DNA of 50,935 nucleotides from CAZOZP01 sp964584325 (GTDB lineage Bacteria; Bacteroidota; Ignavibacteria; Ignavibacteriales; Melioribacteraceae), in the NCBI GenBank assembly GCA_964584325.1, contig CAZOZP010000021.1, positions 1 to 50,935 of the forward strand, given 5' to 3'. Below, in pieces: positions 50,823 to 50,935 of this stretch. The translations under genes were made by a program, and so were the position numbers. The notes beneath the pieces were generated by a model. That model searched no databases, was not told the DNA's origin, and saw only the letters and a list, made by a program, of their open reading frames with translations. Position 1 is the stretch's first letter. Each line of letters begins with the position of its first letter.

Positions 50823-50935
50823 CTGGGCATTTCATCACTTGACGCGGGCATTTCATCACTTGACGCGGGCATTTCATCGATTGACGCGGGCATTTCATCG
50901 CTTGACGCGGGCATTTCATCGCTTGACGCGGGCAT
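50823..50935. repeat. 21-bp tandem repeat array (right edge)
   Basis: About 5.4 units of 21 bp run to the window edge (unit phases at 50823, 50844, 50865, 50886, 50907 and 50928). The unit has GCGGGCATTTCATC followed by ACTTGAC or variants. The first unit begins CT rather than GC, two units read CACTTG, one CGATTG and two CGCTTG, so variation concentrates in one short block. The array is not a CRISPR because there are no spacers. In the plus frame most differences are silent or conservative (AGISSLD, with one L-to-I), but no start codon is seen. GC is higher than in neighbouring genes. Confidence 0.95.

Noticed and set aside
50660..50842. Plus-strand open reading frame of about 60 codons entering the right array
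   Set aside because: It starts at TTG without a ribosome site, matches no recognisable family and ends inside the repeat; the frame is open by chance.

Overview
The window is about 51 kb of AT-rich bacterial DNA. Its core is one nearly unbroken minus-strand cluster for translation and transcription, from tRNA-Tyr at 42.3 kb down to rplQ at 11.4 kb. The gene content, a short primary sigma factor without region 1.1, Sec-dependent beta-barrel proteins and lipoproteins point to the Fibrobacteres-Chlorobi-Bacteroidetes group. Clear Shine-Dalgarno sites (GGAGG or GAGG about 6 nt before starts) and sigma70-like promoters (TTGACA-N17-TATATT) argue against Bacteroidia proper. An Ignavibacteria or Chlorobi relative is my best guess; this is inference, not a database match.

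Layout from left to right. 1-122: perfect 21-bp tandem array running into the stop codon of a beta-barrel gene. 0.1-2.5 kb: two coupled predicted outer-membrane proteins (minus). 2.5-3.75 kb: the only plus-strand genes, a SixA-type phosphatase and a DedA-family membrane protein, ending at a bidirectional terminator. 3.8-11.4 kb (minus): transketolase, fumarase C, an NlpC/P60 lipoprotein, the primary sigma factor, a membrane GAF/degenerate-GGDEF protein and the GTPase EngB/YsxC. 11.4-30.5 kb: a strong terminator, then (against the coordinate direction) the alpha, spc, S10 and str operons, with a tRNA-Gln gene inserted between rplR and rpsE. 30.6-42.4 kb: rpoC, rpoB, rplL, rplJ, rplA, rplK, nusG, secE, tRNA-Trp, rpmG, tRNA-Thr, tRNA-Gly, tRNA-Tyr. 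42.4-44.0 kb: a ComM/YifB ATPase.

44.1-50.6 kb is the accessory part and the most unusual: a tightly packed four-gene minus-strand operon encoding a LuxE-like acyl-protein synthetase, a LuxC-type acyl reductase fused to a PaaK-like adenylating domain, a second PaaK-like ligase, and a protein joining an anti-sigma-like HATPase domain to a GNAT domain. There is no luciferase. I read it as an acyl activation and reduction system making an aldehyde or derived product, with its own regulator or modifier; substrate and product are unknown.

50.82 kb to the end is a second 21-bp tandem array of different sequence but the same period. It shares the CACTTG hexamer with the left array, although some of its units are degenerate there. 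Having an array at each edge suggests this is a whole contig that broke at repeats.

The core cluster reads as a few linked units. A promoter before tRNA-Tyr starts the tRNA, secE-nusG, L11/L1/L10/L12 and RNA polymerase unit, with a hairpin before rpoB. A second promoter before rpsL starts the ribosomal unit, with a hairpin between tuf and rpsJ. It ends at the hairpin after rplQ, with EngB just beyond.
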